From assembly GCA_965247635.1 (NCBI GenBank), contig CBDFHJ010000007.1:124001-188000 (forward strand): DNA of 64,000 bases, given 5' to 3'. The notes beneath the pieces are model-generated. The model made no database searches and was not told the origin of the DNA. It saw only the letters and a list, made by a program, of their open reading frames with translations. Source of the stretch: CBDFHJ01 sp965247635 (lineage in GTDB: Bacteria > Chloroflexota > Dehalococcoidia > Lucifugimonadales > Australimonadaceae). A program made the translations under genes and the position numbers. Shown one piece after another: positions 1-7,788 of this stretch (positions are counted from its first letter, which is position 1; each line of letters starts with the position of its first letter).

Positions 1-948
1 CTGGGTGGTGTTGGGGAAGATGTTCCCGTTGGCTGACCGAAGCCTAGATTTCGGACCCAATACCTCCCGGCGCCGCATGTGGGCTTGCCGGGAGTACTCC
101 TCGGCCACCGGGTCCTGGAAGGTGTATCCGTACTCAATGTCCTCGGGGGCGATTTGGAAGCTGAGCTGGCCGGAGCCGTGGTGCGAAATGTCGAAATTGA
201 TCGACTGGTCAAGCGTCTTCATTCGGTTGCCCTGGGTCCGGCCTTGTCCTCCGCCAGGGTTGATGCCCACGATCTGGACCGACTGGTGGGTCGGGATGCC
301 GTGGTAACCGTCGCCCAGGAAGTTCTCGGCCCCAAACTTCCAGTTCGAGGAGAACAGCCACTTGATGACACCCAGCACCTCGATATCTCCATCGGTGCCG
401 TCCGGCTTGTCCAAGTGCATGTCCATGCCGGGCTTGTTATCACCCAGGTACTCGGCCAAGGGCGGCGCCGTGGGGTCCCACGTGGCCCAGATGGTGCCCT
501 TGTAGTTCTCCATCTGCGCGACCTCCACCAGCCCCCATTGGCTCTTGTCCAGCTCCTCCCGGTACGCGTCCTTGTACCGCGGTACCCCCACCAGCGACCC
601 GTCTCCCGCGTAGCTCCACCCGTGGTACGGACACGTGAACACCGGCGTGTTCCCCTCGTCGTACCGGCACACCTTCATCCCCCGGTGACGGCACGAGTTC
701 AGGAACACGTGAATCGTGTTGTCCCGGTCCCGGCTCAGGATGACCGACTCCTCCCCCATGCGGGAGACGAAGTAGTCGCCCGGCTTTTTGACCTGGTCCT
801 CGAACCCCACGAATAGCCAGCAGCGGGCGAACACCCGCTCCTTCTCGATCTCGTAGAGCTCTGCGTCCACGAAGATGTCCCGGCTGACCAGTCCCTTCGA
901 CCGGTCTACCAGTGCCGTGCCGTTCCAAAGCCCAGTTTCCAGCGCCAT
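1..948 (-). CDS. Rieske-type aromatic ring-hydroxylating oxygenase, large (alpha) subunit, 3' end outside window
   Basis: The 316 visible residues match the alpha subunit of Rieske non-haem iron oxygenases, which insert O2 into an aromatic or related substrate using electrons from a ferredoxin or reductase. The Rieske [2Fe-2S] ligands are visible as C-x-H (C86, H88) and C-P-Y-H (C106, H109). The mononuclear iron site begins with E-N-x-x-x-D-x-Y-H-x4-H, ligands about H216 and H221. The start ATG at 948 has a strong ribosome site (AGGAGGT at 951-960). The frame is open to base 1, so the third iron ligand and the C-terminus lie outside the window. No reductase or beta subunit gene is seen on the visible side, so substrate is unknown. 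Family call is firm. Confidence 0.88.
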   Translation of the reverse strand, partial: MALETGLWNGTALVDRSKGLVSRDIFVDAELYEIEKERVFARCWLFVGFEDQVKKPGDYFVSRMGEESVILSRDRDNTIHVFLNSCRHRGMKVCRYDEGNTPVFTCPYHGWSYAGDGSLVGVPRYKDAYREELDKSQWGLVEVAQMENYKGTIWATWDPTAPPLAEYLGDNKPGMDMHLDKPDGTDGDIEVLGVIKWLFSSNWKFGAENFLGDGYHGIPTHQSVQIVGINPGGGQGRTQGNRMKTLDQSINFDISHHGSGQLSFQIAPEDIEYGYTFQDPVAEEYSRQAHMRRREVLGPKSRLRSANGNIFPNTTQ

Positions 949-965
949 TGCCTACCTCCTGTGGT

Positions 966-996
966 GACACGGCCTTTGAATCTGTAAGGCCGTGTC
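966..996 (-). promoter_or_regulatory. Perfect 11-bp inverted repeat upstream of the Rieske gene
   Basis: GACACGGCCTT (966-976) and AAGGCCGTGTC (986-996) form a perfect inverted repeat with a 9-nt spacer, ending 18 nt before the oxygenase start codon and just upstream of its ribosome site. It could be an operator for a TetR- or GntR-like repressor or a hairpin in the 5' leader. No regulator gene is adjacent. The dyad is seen directly; its role is inferred. Confidence 0.45.
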
Positions 997-1225
997 AGAG
1001 ACCTCCGTTGCTGTGGTGAACGTACTCTTGGGGCCGCGGCGTGTCAAGGAGCCTGGGCCTCGGCCGAGGGCTATTTGCCGCGATGAGACGACGCTCTTCG
1101 ACTGGGCTGGCCGCGTAATAATAATAAGGAGAGGCGTGCGCGCAACAGGCTAGGCGTGACGGGAAGAAATGCCCAGCGCTTCGAGGGCTCGAAAGGGGAG
1201 CCTGGAGGGAGAAAGTGAATGCGCT

Positions 1226-1301
1226 TGGTGGAGATAGGGGGGCTCGAACCCCCAACCTCGGCGATGCGAACGCCGCGCTCTCCCATTTGAGCTATATCCC
1301 C
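1226..1301 (-). tRNA. tRNA-Ala(CGC)
   Basis: The minus strand folds into a full cloverleaf: acceptor stem GGGGATA with TATCTCC, D arm GCTC/GAGC, anticodon stem CGGCG/CGCCG with loop TTCGCAT (anticodon CGC), T arm GGGGG-TTCGAGC-CCCCC. The 3' CCA is encoded at 1226-1228. Confidence 0.95.
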
Positions 1302-1458
1302 GCCTAGATAAGGCGACGCTACCGGGCCGATAGCGTCGCAGTCACTATAGCAACGCGCTCGCGTGGGTGTCAACGCGCTCGGCGGCGGCGGTTGCGCCGA
1401 AATGGCGGCGTTGATACAATTCGTTTTCCAGGCCGTTACGGCCTTCGCGCCGCGTCGT

Positions 1459-1533
1459 TCCCCGGTAGCTCAGTGGTAGAGCAGTCGGCTGTTAACCGAC
1501 TGGCCGCAGGTTCGAGTCCTGCCCGGGGAGCCA
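1459..1533 (+). tRNA. tRNA-Asn(GTT)
   Basis: Cloverleaf with acceptor TCCCCGG/CCGGGGA, D arm GCTC/GAGC, anticodon stem TCGG/CCGA with anticodon GTT, T arm GCAGG-TTCGAGT-CCTGC and encoded CCA. The 3' half of this gene is repeated downstream at 1803-1858, and shorter relics occur at 1891-1967 and 4118-4133, so this gene appears to be a recurrent insertion site. Confidence 0.96.
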
Positions 1534-1557
1534 AGTGTTTGTTCGCAAGAAGATAGG

Positions 1558-1812
1558 ATGTATTTCGTCTACGTCTTACAGAACCGCGAGGGGAAGCTTT
1601 ACATCGGTTTCACCACCGACCTTGATAGACGTGTACTCCAGCATCAAGAAGGTGAGGCTGGCTGGACTCGCAGCCGAGGTCCGTGGACCCTTGTGCATCA
1701 TGAGATTTATGCTGATCGCTTAGAGGCTTTGAGACGGGAACGCAATCTAAAGCGTGGCAGAACAAATCAAGAACTACGCCACCGTTTGGTTAGGTTAGCG
1801 AACGGCTGTTAA
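1558..1812 (+). CDS. GIY-YIG superfamily nuclease-like protein (UPF0213 type)
   Basis: 84 residues covering a single GIY-YIG domain: Y-F-V-Y-V-L-Q (residues 2-8) followed by L-Y-I-G-F-T (residues 14-19), then R24 as candidate catalytic arginine, and a basic C-terminus. Stand-alone small GIY-YIG proteins of this length are common and mostly uncharacterised; related domains are in homing endonucleases and UvrC. The gene begins 24 nt after tRNA-Asn, and its stop codon TAA (1810-1812) lies inside a second copy of the tRNA anticodon region. It therefore sits exactly between two direct repeats of the tRNA 3' half, which suggests it travelled with, or created, that duplication. Domain call is firm; mobility is inferred. 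Confidence 0.8.
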   Translation: MYFVYVLQNREGKLYIGFTTDLDRRVLQHQEGEAGWTRSRGPWTLVHHEIYADRLEALRRERNLKRGRTNQELRHRLVRLANGC

Positions 1813-1858
1813 TCCTTCCCTGGAAGGACCGCAGGTTCGAGTCCTGCCCGGGGAGCCA
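1803..1858 (+). repeat. Direct repeat of the tRNA-Asn 3' half (att-like)
   Basis: The anticodon segment CGGCTGTTAA (1803-1812) recurs from 1486-1495. After a diverged variable region, the 35 bases at 1829-1863 are identical to 1504-1538, covering the T arm, acceptor strand, CCA and 5 bases beyond. This is the pattern left when an element integrates into a tRNA gene and restores its 3' end. Confidence 0.75.
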
Positions 1859-1890
1859 AGTGTCCTTCCAACACAGCCCTCACCGATCAC

Positions 1891-1967
1891 ATGGCTCAGT
1901 GGTAGAGTCCCGACAGAGTCGAGATTAACCGACTGGCCGTCCCGATGCATCGGGACCCGGGGAGCCA
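1891..1967 (+). pseudogene. Degenerate tRNA-Asn-like relic
   Basis: The D-arm sequence GGCTCAGTGGTAGAG, the anticodon-arm block GATTAACCGACTGGCC and the acceptor end CCCGGGGAGCCA are all recognisable. The T arm is replaced by a short palindrome of the genome's 'cccgatgcatcgggac' repeat type and the acceptor 5' strand is lost. It cannot fold as a normal tRNA and is best read as a decayed copy. Confidence 0.6.
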
Positions 1968-2113
1968 TTCTTGTATAGAAGACAGAACTGATAGTCCCTC
2001 GGTTAGAGGTTGACGGGCGTATCGAGGGGACTGCATACCGCTGCTACCTTGGTCAGAGGTCAGAATGGGCCCAAAGGCCGAAGAGAGCACAAACCTGAAA
2101 TCCCGGTAAGACG

Positions 2114-3991
2114 ATGAGGACTCCTACAGAGACAGCCGTCGACGATGTATCCAACCGGTCCGTGGGCGGCCTCCGCTACGACTGGGCGATGCTGGCACTC
2201 TGCGCGTGGCTGATTGGCGGACTGTATCTCGACGGCTGGGCCCACGCCCATAGGTCTGAGCTTGAGACGTTCTTCACCCCCTGGCACGCGGTGCTCTACT
2301 CCGGCTTCGCCGCGTCGGCCGGTCTGGTCTTCGCCACTCTCGGAGTGAACTTAAGGCGAGGGTTTGCATGGCGAAAGGCCCTGCCGCCGGGATACATGCC
2401 GTCGCTGGCCGGCGCTGTTATCTTCCTTGTCGGCGGGCTCAGCGACATGGTATGGCACACCATTTTCGGTGTTGAAGAAGATGTCGACGCGCTGCTGAGC
2501 CCGACCCACCTCGCACTGGCTCTAGGCGGAGCACTGATCCTCAGCGGCCCATTGCGGTCGGCCTGGCTCCGGAAAGATGATACAGCCGGTCGCCTGAGCC
2601 TCTTGCCGGGCATACTGTCGCTAGCGTTCATCCTCTGCATCCTTACCTTCTTCACACAGTTCGCCCACCCGTTCAGCGAGATACTGGCTACCGCTCCGAC
2701 CGCAGACTCGTCGGCCAATGAGAGAAGCGCCACCTGGAATACATTCACCATGGACCCAGACGGGCTGCAGCAGACCAGGGTTACGTACAACGTGGAAACA
2801 GCCTACAGGACCCCGTCGTGGTCTGCTGACGGCGAGCATATCCTGGCGAGCGTCGTGCGGGAAGACGATTCTGAGCTGGGCTTTGTACGGGAGATACAGA
2901 GAGTAGCCCTCGATGGTGGGGTGACCGTTCTGACCTCGAAGGAAGCGGACTACCAGTTCCCTGTCTACTCGCCCGACGGAACCCGAATAGCATTCATCGC
3001 CGATTTCGAGGGCAAGTCCGGCCTTCACCTGATGAACAACGACGGCACGGGCAGCAGGTTGCTGACCGACGATGAGGTGCGGAGCCACCGTGTCTCGTGG
3101 TCACCCGACGGCACGAAGGTCGGGTTCATGTCCGAGCGCGACGGCAACGCAGAGATCTACGCATACGACGTGAACGACGGCACGATGACCCGGCTGACCG
3201 ACAGTCCCGACGCAGACCTCGAGCCATCATGGTCGCCCGACGGTCGCAGGCTCGCGTACAGCTCCCGCAGGAACGGCAACTTCGACGTGTTTGTCATGGA
3301 CCTTGAAGACGGCGGCGGAACCTGGCTGACGTCGCATGAGCAAACTGATGCGCTGCCAATCTGGTCGCCTGATGGGCGGAAGATTGCCTTCGTGTCATAC
3401 CGCGATGGGGACTTCGAAATATACGCGATGAATGACGACGGTACAGCACAGGTGAACCTCACCAACAGTCCACTGACGAACGACTTCTGGCCTGCGTGGT
3501 CGAACGACGGGACTCGAATCGCCTACACGACGGTCCAAGAGCGTCAACCGGGCTCGCTCGACTTCTTTGATCAAGCCCTCGGCATATCGAGCGTGCTGCT
3601 CCAATCCGTGATTCTGATGGGCGTCGTAATGCTGGCGGTCCGGCGCTGGTCGTTACCCATGGGGGCGTTCACGATTATTTTCGCCATTAATGGGGTGGCG
3701 ATGGCATCCCAAGAGGATACATACCAACTCGTGTTTGGAGCTATCGTCGCCGGGTTGGTGGCAGACCTGTTGATATGGCGTCTTCGGCCATCCACTGAAA
3801 GGGTGTGGGCGTTCAGAAGCTTCGCTATCGTGTCAGCCGCCGCCTTCTACGCGCTGTATTTCGCTACGCTTGCCGTCACGGACGGTCTCGGCTGGCCCGT
3901 CGAACTTTGGATGGGGTCTATTGTGCTCTCAGGTGTGATCGGCTGGTTGATGAGCTACCTCGCTCTGCCGCCCGCCCTGCCTCACGGGTGA
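2114..3991 (+). CDS. Polytopic membrane protein with central TolB-like beta-propeller
   Basis: 625 residues in three parts. The N-terminus (about 25-190) has five or so hydrophobic segments. The middle (about 225-490) contains six or more PD40/TolB propeller repeats of the W-S-P-D-G-x-x-I/L-A-F/Y type. The C-terminus (about 500-620) has four to five further hydrophobic segments. TolB-like propellers usually bind proteins or glycans outside the cytoplasm, so the propeller probably faces the cell exterior between two membrane bundles. Start ATG at 2114 is taken because hydrophobic coding begins soon after. The gene lies between tRNA-Asn relics (1967 and 4118), possibly as cargo of an old insertion. 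Specific function unknown. Confidence 0.7.
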   Translation: MRTPTETAVDDVSNRSVGGLRYDWAMLALCAWLIGGLYLDGWAHAHRSELETFFTPWHAVLYSGFAASAGLVFATLGVNLRRGFAWRKALPPGYMPSLAGAVIFLVGGLSDMVWHTIFGVEEDVDALLSPTHLALALGGALILSGPLRSAWLRKDDTAGRLSLLPGILSLAFILCILTFFTQFAHPFSEILATAPTADSSANERSATWNTFTMDPDGLQQTRVTYNVETAYRTPSWSADGEHILASVVREDDSELGFVREIQRVALDGGVTVLTSKEADYQFPVYSPDGTRIAFIADFEGKSGLHLMNNDGTGSRLLTDDEVRSHRVSWSPDGTKVGFMSERDGNAEIYAYDVNDGTMTRLTDSPDADLEPSWSPDGRRLAYSSRRNGNFDVFVMDLEDGGGTWLTSHEQTDALPIWSPDGRKIAFVSYRDGDFEIYAMNDDGTAQVNLTNSPLTNDFWPAWSNDGTRIAYTTVQERQPGSLDFFDQALGISSVLLQSVILMGVVMLAVRRWSLPMGAFTIIFAINGVAMASQEDTYQLVFGAIVAGLVADLLIWRLRPSTERVWAFRSFAIVSAAAFYALYFATLAVTDGLGWPVELWMGSIVLSGVIGWLMSYLALPPALPHG

Positions 3992-4117
3992 CCCGTGAAG
4001 TAGACCTCGACGGGACCCGCGCCGTTCGATCAAATAGCTGATCTGCGGATGTCTCCGCTTATCGGAAGATCTGAACCACACAACTATGGTGGCGACCACG
4101 AAAGTTCGTAAAATCCC

Positions 4118-4133
4118 CCTGCCCGGGGAGCCA
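4118..4133 (+). repeat. 16-bp tRNA-Asn 3'-end fragment
   Basis: CCTGCCCGGGGAGCCA is identical to the last 16 bases of tRNA-Asn (1518-1533). With the copies at 1803-1858 and 1891-1967 it delimits a 2.6-kb stretch holding the GIY-YIG gene and the propeller protein. Confidence 0.55.
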
Positions 4134-4214
4134 CCAATTCCCGAGCCATTCACTCCCAGCGCCGCGTCCCGCGTGTATACTGCGGATGGCCATCAAGGCG
4201 TGGCCCGGGAAGCG

Positions 4215-5318
4215 ATGCTGAAGGTCCGCGGACTCTCCAAGACCTACAAAACGAACACCGGCGACGTCCACGCGGTCAAGGACGTGGACCTCGACGTCGG
4301 CGTTGGTGAAGTCGTCACGCTCCTCGGCCCCAGCGGGTGCGGCAAGAGCACCACGCTCCGATGCGTGGCGGGGCTTGAGCAGCCTGAGTCGGGCGAAATC
4401 GAGATCGACGGCCAATGCGTCTTCTCTCGACCCCTCCGCACGAACGTGCCCACCCACCGCCGGCCCATCGCCATGGTGTTCCAGTCCTACGCCATCTGGC
4501 CCCACATGAACGTCTTCGAGAACGTCGCGTACCCGTTAAGGGTAAGCAGAACGCGGTTCACCAAGGGAGAGGTCCAGGACCGCGTCATGGACGCGCTGGA
4601 CACGGTCCGCATCCCAGACCTGGCGGGACGAAGCGCCACGACGCTGAGCGGAGGCCAGCAGCAGCGTGTCGCCCTGGCCCGGGCGCTGGTGCGCGAGCCC
4701 AAGCTGCTGCTGCTGGACGAGCCGCTGAGCAACCTGGACGCCAGGCTTCGAGAGGAGATGCGGCTGGAGCTGAAGGAGCTGTTCGACCGGACGGGAATCT
4801 CGGCGCTGTACGTGACGCACGACCACCTAGAGGCGTTGGTGCTTTCCGACCGCATCGTGGTCATGAACGCCGGCGCCGTGGCCCAGCAGGGCGCGCCCCG
4901 CGAGCTCTTCGCCCACCCGAAAGACGAGTTCGTCGCCGATTTCCTGGGAGCCGGCAACCTCCTACCCGCGGTCGTCCAAGAGGTCGCGGCGGGCAGCGTA
5001 CACCTGGACGTGGGGTTCACGACGCTCCGCTGTCCTGCCGTGGCCGGCGTCGCCGCTGGGGCGGAGGTGCTGGTGGCGCTCCGGCCCGAGGGGCTGGCGC
5101 TGAGCCGGACCAATTCGACAGCAGGGGTCATCTCGCTGGCGTGCCGGGTGGAGGCCGAAGCGTTCCTGGGCACTGCGATGGAGTACCGCGTCGGCGTGGG
5201 GGACCACCACCTGCGGGTGCGCATGGCCCTGGAGCCCGACAGCTTTTCCCCAGGCGAGCAGGCGTATCTGCTCATATCGCCCGAGAGCTGCGTCGTTGTC
5301 CCCGCGACCGCTGCGTAG
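4215..5318 (+). CDS. ABC transporter ATP-binding protein, iron/polyamine/sugar-importer type
   Basis: About 367 residues of an importer ATPase: Walker A G-P-S-G-C-G-K-S-T, Q-loop in F-Q-S-Y-A, signature L-S-G-G-Q-Q-Q-R, Walker B L-L-L-L-D-E-P, H-loop V-T-H-D, then a C-terminal TOBE region. The first domain resembles Fbp/Pot-type ATPases for ferric iron or polyamines. I chose ATG 4215, where the ABC domain begins; the open frame continues upstream to 4086 but passes through the tRNA-Asn relic at 4118-4133, so that extension is unlikely to be native. No permease or binding-protein gene is next to it, making it an orphan here; substrate cannot be given. Confidence 0.85.
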   Translation: MLKVRGLSKTYKTNTGDVHAVKDVDLDVGVGEVVTLLGPSGCGKSTTLRCVAGLEQPESGEIEIDGQCVFSRPLRTNVPTHRRPIAMVFQSYAIWPHMNVFENVAYPLRVSRTRFTKGEVQDRVMDALDTVRIPDLAGRSATTLSGGQQQRVALARALVREPKLLLLDEPLSNLDARLREEMRLELKELFDRTGISALYVTHDHLEALVLSDRIVVMNAGAVAQQGAPRELFAHPKDEFVADFLGAGNLLPAVVQEVAAGSVHLDVGFTTLRCPAVAGVAAGAEVLVALRPEGLALSRTNSTAGVISLACRVEAEAFLGTAMEYRVGVGDHHLRVRMALEPDSFSPGEQAYLLISPESCVVVPATAA

Positions 5319-5394
5319 GGCCAGCGCGCTTGGCACGTCGGACTGTCGCCTGGACACGAGCCCCTGGTTCCGTAAAGCAGCCCGATCATGACCG

Positions 5395-5454
5395 CTCATG
5401 GTGAGCCTGTCGAACCATGAGCCGCTCGCCCTTCGACAGGCTCAGGACGAACGG
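5395..5454. repeat. Dispersed palindromic intergenic repeat
   Basis: CTCATGGT...ACCATGAG arms enclose 'gagcctgtcga', followed by 'cttcgacaggctcaggacga'. The same motif family recurs at 12090-12130, 48111-48240 and 51431-51538. Confidence 0.6.
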
Positions 5455-5509
5455 AAGAAATCGACTTTCCCAGGGTGTGCTGAGTTTTGGAACTAAGTAC
5501 TAGCCGTTA

Positions 5510-6878
5510 GGAGGTATCTTCAAAAAGTGTGTAAACAGTCAGGCGGTGTACCCTCTCTCTGAACAACACGGGCTCGAGGCCCAAGAGAGGAGATAGACCG
5601 CCCATGAGGAAGGAAAGCACTGAGAGTAGGTCGGAGTCAAGGCCGGAGTGGGAGCAGTTGGAGGATTGGGTGCGAAGCCAGGTCCAGAGGCTGATCCAGG
5701 AGTTGCTGGAGGAGGAGGTGACGGCGTTTCTGGGAAGGGCGAAGTCGGCGCTCAGATCCGACTCGGACAACGATACCGGCTATCGGAACGGATACGGCAG
5801 AGCCCGGAGGCTTACGCTGAGTTCGGGAACGATACAGCTGAGGCGGCCGCGAGTCCGCGATACCGAGGAGCAGTTCGAGAGCCGGCTGCTGCCGCTGTTC
5901 GTCAACAGGACCAGGAAGGTTGCTGAGTTGATCCCCGAGCTGTACCTGCACGGTCTATCCGAAGGCGACTTCGATCTGGCTTTGCGGGGGCTGCTGGGAG
6001 AGGACGCACCGGTATCGGCGAGCACGGTGGCCCGGTTGAAGTCCAAGTGGAACGATGAGCTTGCCCAATGGCGCAGCCGGCCCCTAGATGACCTGGAAGT
6101 GGTCTACATGTGGGTGGATGGAGTCTACGTCAAGGCTGGTCTTGAGAAGGAGAAGGCGGCAGTACTGGTGGTGGTGGCGGCCCTGAGCGACGGGAGCAAG
6201 GTGGTGGTGAGCGCTGTTCCCGGATACAGGGAGTCCACAGAGAACTGGTCCGATGTGCTCAGGGACATGAGGCGCCGCGGGCTGGAGTGCCCGAGGCTGG
6301 TGGTTGGGGACGGACACCTGGGCATCTGGGGAGCTCTGCGCAACGTCTATCCGCAGGCGGCAGAGCAACGCTGCTGGAACCACAAGATCGTAAACGTGCT
6401 CGCCAAGCTTCCAAAGCGACAACAGGACCAGGCCAAGCTCATGCTGCGTACTATCCCCTACGCGCCGACTCGGACAGAGGCTGAGCGGCTCAGGACGGTG
6501 TTCACCAGGTGGTGCGGCGACCATTCCTACGAGGCGGCCTCAGAGGCCTTGGAGCGGGACTGGGACCGCATGGTCACCTTCTATGACTTCCCAAAGGAGC
6601 ACTGGGGGCACCTTCGCACGACGAACCCGGTAGAATCACCCTTCGCGGCCCTCAGGCTTCGGACCGATGCCGCCAAGCGCTACAAGAGGGTCGATCGGGC
6701 GATAGCGGTGATCTGGAAAATGTTGATGGTCGCCGAACAGCGCTTCAGGCGTCTGAAGGCCCCTGAGTTGATCGAAGACGTCTATCTCGGTGCACAGTAT
6801 GCGGATGAAATCGCCATTGAATCAACGGCTGAGAAGGTCGCCGCCTGATGTCGTTTACACACCTATTGACGTAACCTC
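5510..6878 (+). mobile_element. IS256-family insertion sequence
   Basis: A Mutator/IS256 transposase gene lies between imperfect terminal inverted repeats. The left end reads GGAGGT...TGTGTAAAC..TCAGGCGG (about 5510-5546) and the right end is its inverted match (about 6841-6878). The right end cuts into the 3' part of cysA, but the sequence left of the element does not continue cysA and no 8-9 bp target duplication is visible. A deletion or rearrangement therefore accompanied or followed insertion. Confidence 0.82.
5604..6848 (+). CDS. IS256 family (Mutator-type) transposase
   Basis: 414 residues, full length for the family. The N-terminal region carries the Y-R-N-G-Y-x-x-R motif; the DDE core shows M-W-V-D-G-V-Y (first Asp), V-V-G-D-G-H-L-G (second Asp) and the C/H motif C-W-N-H-K; the final Glu is in T-N-P-V-E-S. 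No frameshift is visible, so it may be active. The start ATG at 5604 follows a GAGAGGAG ribosome site. Confidence 0.92.
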   Translation: MRKESTESRSESRPEWEQLEDWVRSQVQRLIQELLEEEVTAFLGRAKSALRSDSDNDTGYRNGYGRARRLTLSSGTIQLRRPRVRDTEEQFESRLLPLFVNRTRKVAELIPELYLHGLSEGDFDLALRGLLGEDAPVSASTVARLKSKWNDELAQWRSRPLDDLEVVYMWVDGVYVKAGLEKEKAAVLVVVAALSDGSKVVVSAVPGYRESTENWSDVLRDMRRRGLECPRLVVGDGHLGIWGALRNVYPQAAEQRCWNHKIVNVLAKLPKRQQDQAKLMLRTIPYAPTRTEAERLRTVFTRWCGDHSYEAASEALERDWDRMVTFYDFPKEHWGHLRTTNPVESPFAALRLRTDAAKRYKRVDRAIAVIWKMLMVAEQRFRRLKAPELIEDVYLGAQYADEIAIESTAEKVAA

Positions 6879-7788
6879 CCGTGCGGCCGAGGAACGCGTA
6901 GCCGACGATGGTGCCCCGCACCCTGTCTTCATCCATCGGTTGGCCCTCGTTCCACGGGTCGATGCCGATGTCCTCGGGCCGGATCATGACGTGGAACTGT
7001 GTCCCGTTGATGAGCTTGCCTCCACGGCCGCCCAGGTCGGTCTGGAAGACGTTCACCCGGCCGATGAACTGCGCCACAAACTCATCCGCCGGCTGGTCGT
7101 ACACGTTCGAGGGGGTGTCAATTTGCGCGAACCGGCCACGGTCCATCACCGCCACCCGGTCGCCCAGCTCCAGGGCCTCGCGTTGGTCATGGGTGACCAG
7201 GATCGTGGGGATCTGTAGCTCTCGCTGCCACTTCTTGGTATCGGCGCGGAGGCGTTGGCGGACCTTGGCGTCGACGGCGCCAAAGGGCTCGTCCAGCAGA
7301 AGGAGCTTGGGCCGGGGCGCCAAGGCCCTGGCCAAGGCGACCCGTTGCTGTTGTCCCCCCGAAAGCTGACTCGGCCTTCGGTCTTCCAAGCCCTCGAGTC
7401 CCATAAGGGACACCAGCTCCCTTATGCGCTGGCGGCGGTCCCTCTTCGAGACCTGCTGGACCTTGAGGCCGAAGGCGATGTTGTCCGCCACGCTCATGTG
7501 TTTGAAGAGTGCGTAGCCTTGAAACATGAAGCCGATGTTGCGTGTTTGGGGCGGCATGCCGTCCACCCGGCGTCCATGAACGTGGACCTCTCCGGCGCTG
7601 GGCTCTTCCAACCCCGCTATCAGCCGTAGCAGCGTGGACTTGCCACAGCCGCTGGGTCCAACCATGGCGAGAAACTCGCTCTCGCCCACGTCTAGGCTTA
7701 CTCCGTCCACCGCCACAAAGCGGCCTCCCTGGCCGCCGGCGCTGGGGAACCACTTGGTGACATCCTTAATTTGTAGTGCGCTTTGCAC
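6745..7788 (-). pseudogene. cysA: Sulfate/thiosulfate ABC transporter ATPase, 3' end replaced by IS256 element
   Basis: The ATPase has Walker A G-P-S-G-C-G-K-S-T, signature L-S-G-G-Q-Q-Q-R, Walker B L-L-L-L-D-E-P-F-G-A-V-D and the CysA-typical V-T-H-D-Q-R-E-A-L-E-L-G-D-R. Native sequence runs from the GTG at 7788 to about 6879 (roughly 303 residues) and stops after F-L-G-R-T-G-G in the C-terminal TOBE region. The remaining 44 codons to 6745 are read through the insertion sequence. About 40-50 native residues are missing. The nucleotide-binding domain is intact, so partial function is possible. It overlaps the permease gene by 23 nt and belongs to its operon. Confidence 0.85.

Noticed and set aside
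79..816. Long open frame on the plus strand antisense to the Rieske gene
   Set aside because: It mirrors the codon pattern of the opposite strand and shows no family motif; the minus-strand frame carries the Rieske ligands.
4086..4214. 43-codon N-terminal extension of the ABC ATPase from ATG 4086
   Set aside because: It runs through a tRNA-Asn 3'-end relic and has no counterpart in ABC ATPases.
4415..5404. Overlapping 329-codon plus-strand frame and 300-codon minus-strand frame across the ABC ATPase gene
   Set aside because: Arg/Pro/Gly- or Ser-rich shadow frames typical of GC-rich DNA; all ABC motifs lie in the frame starting at 4215.
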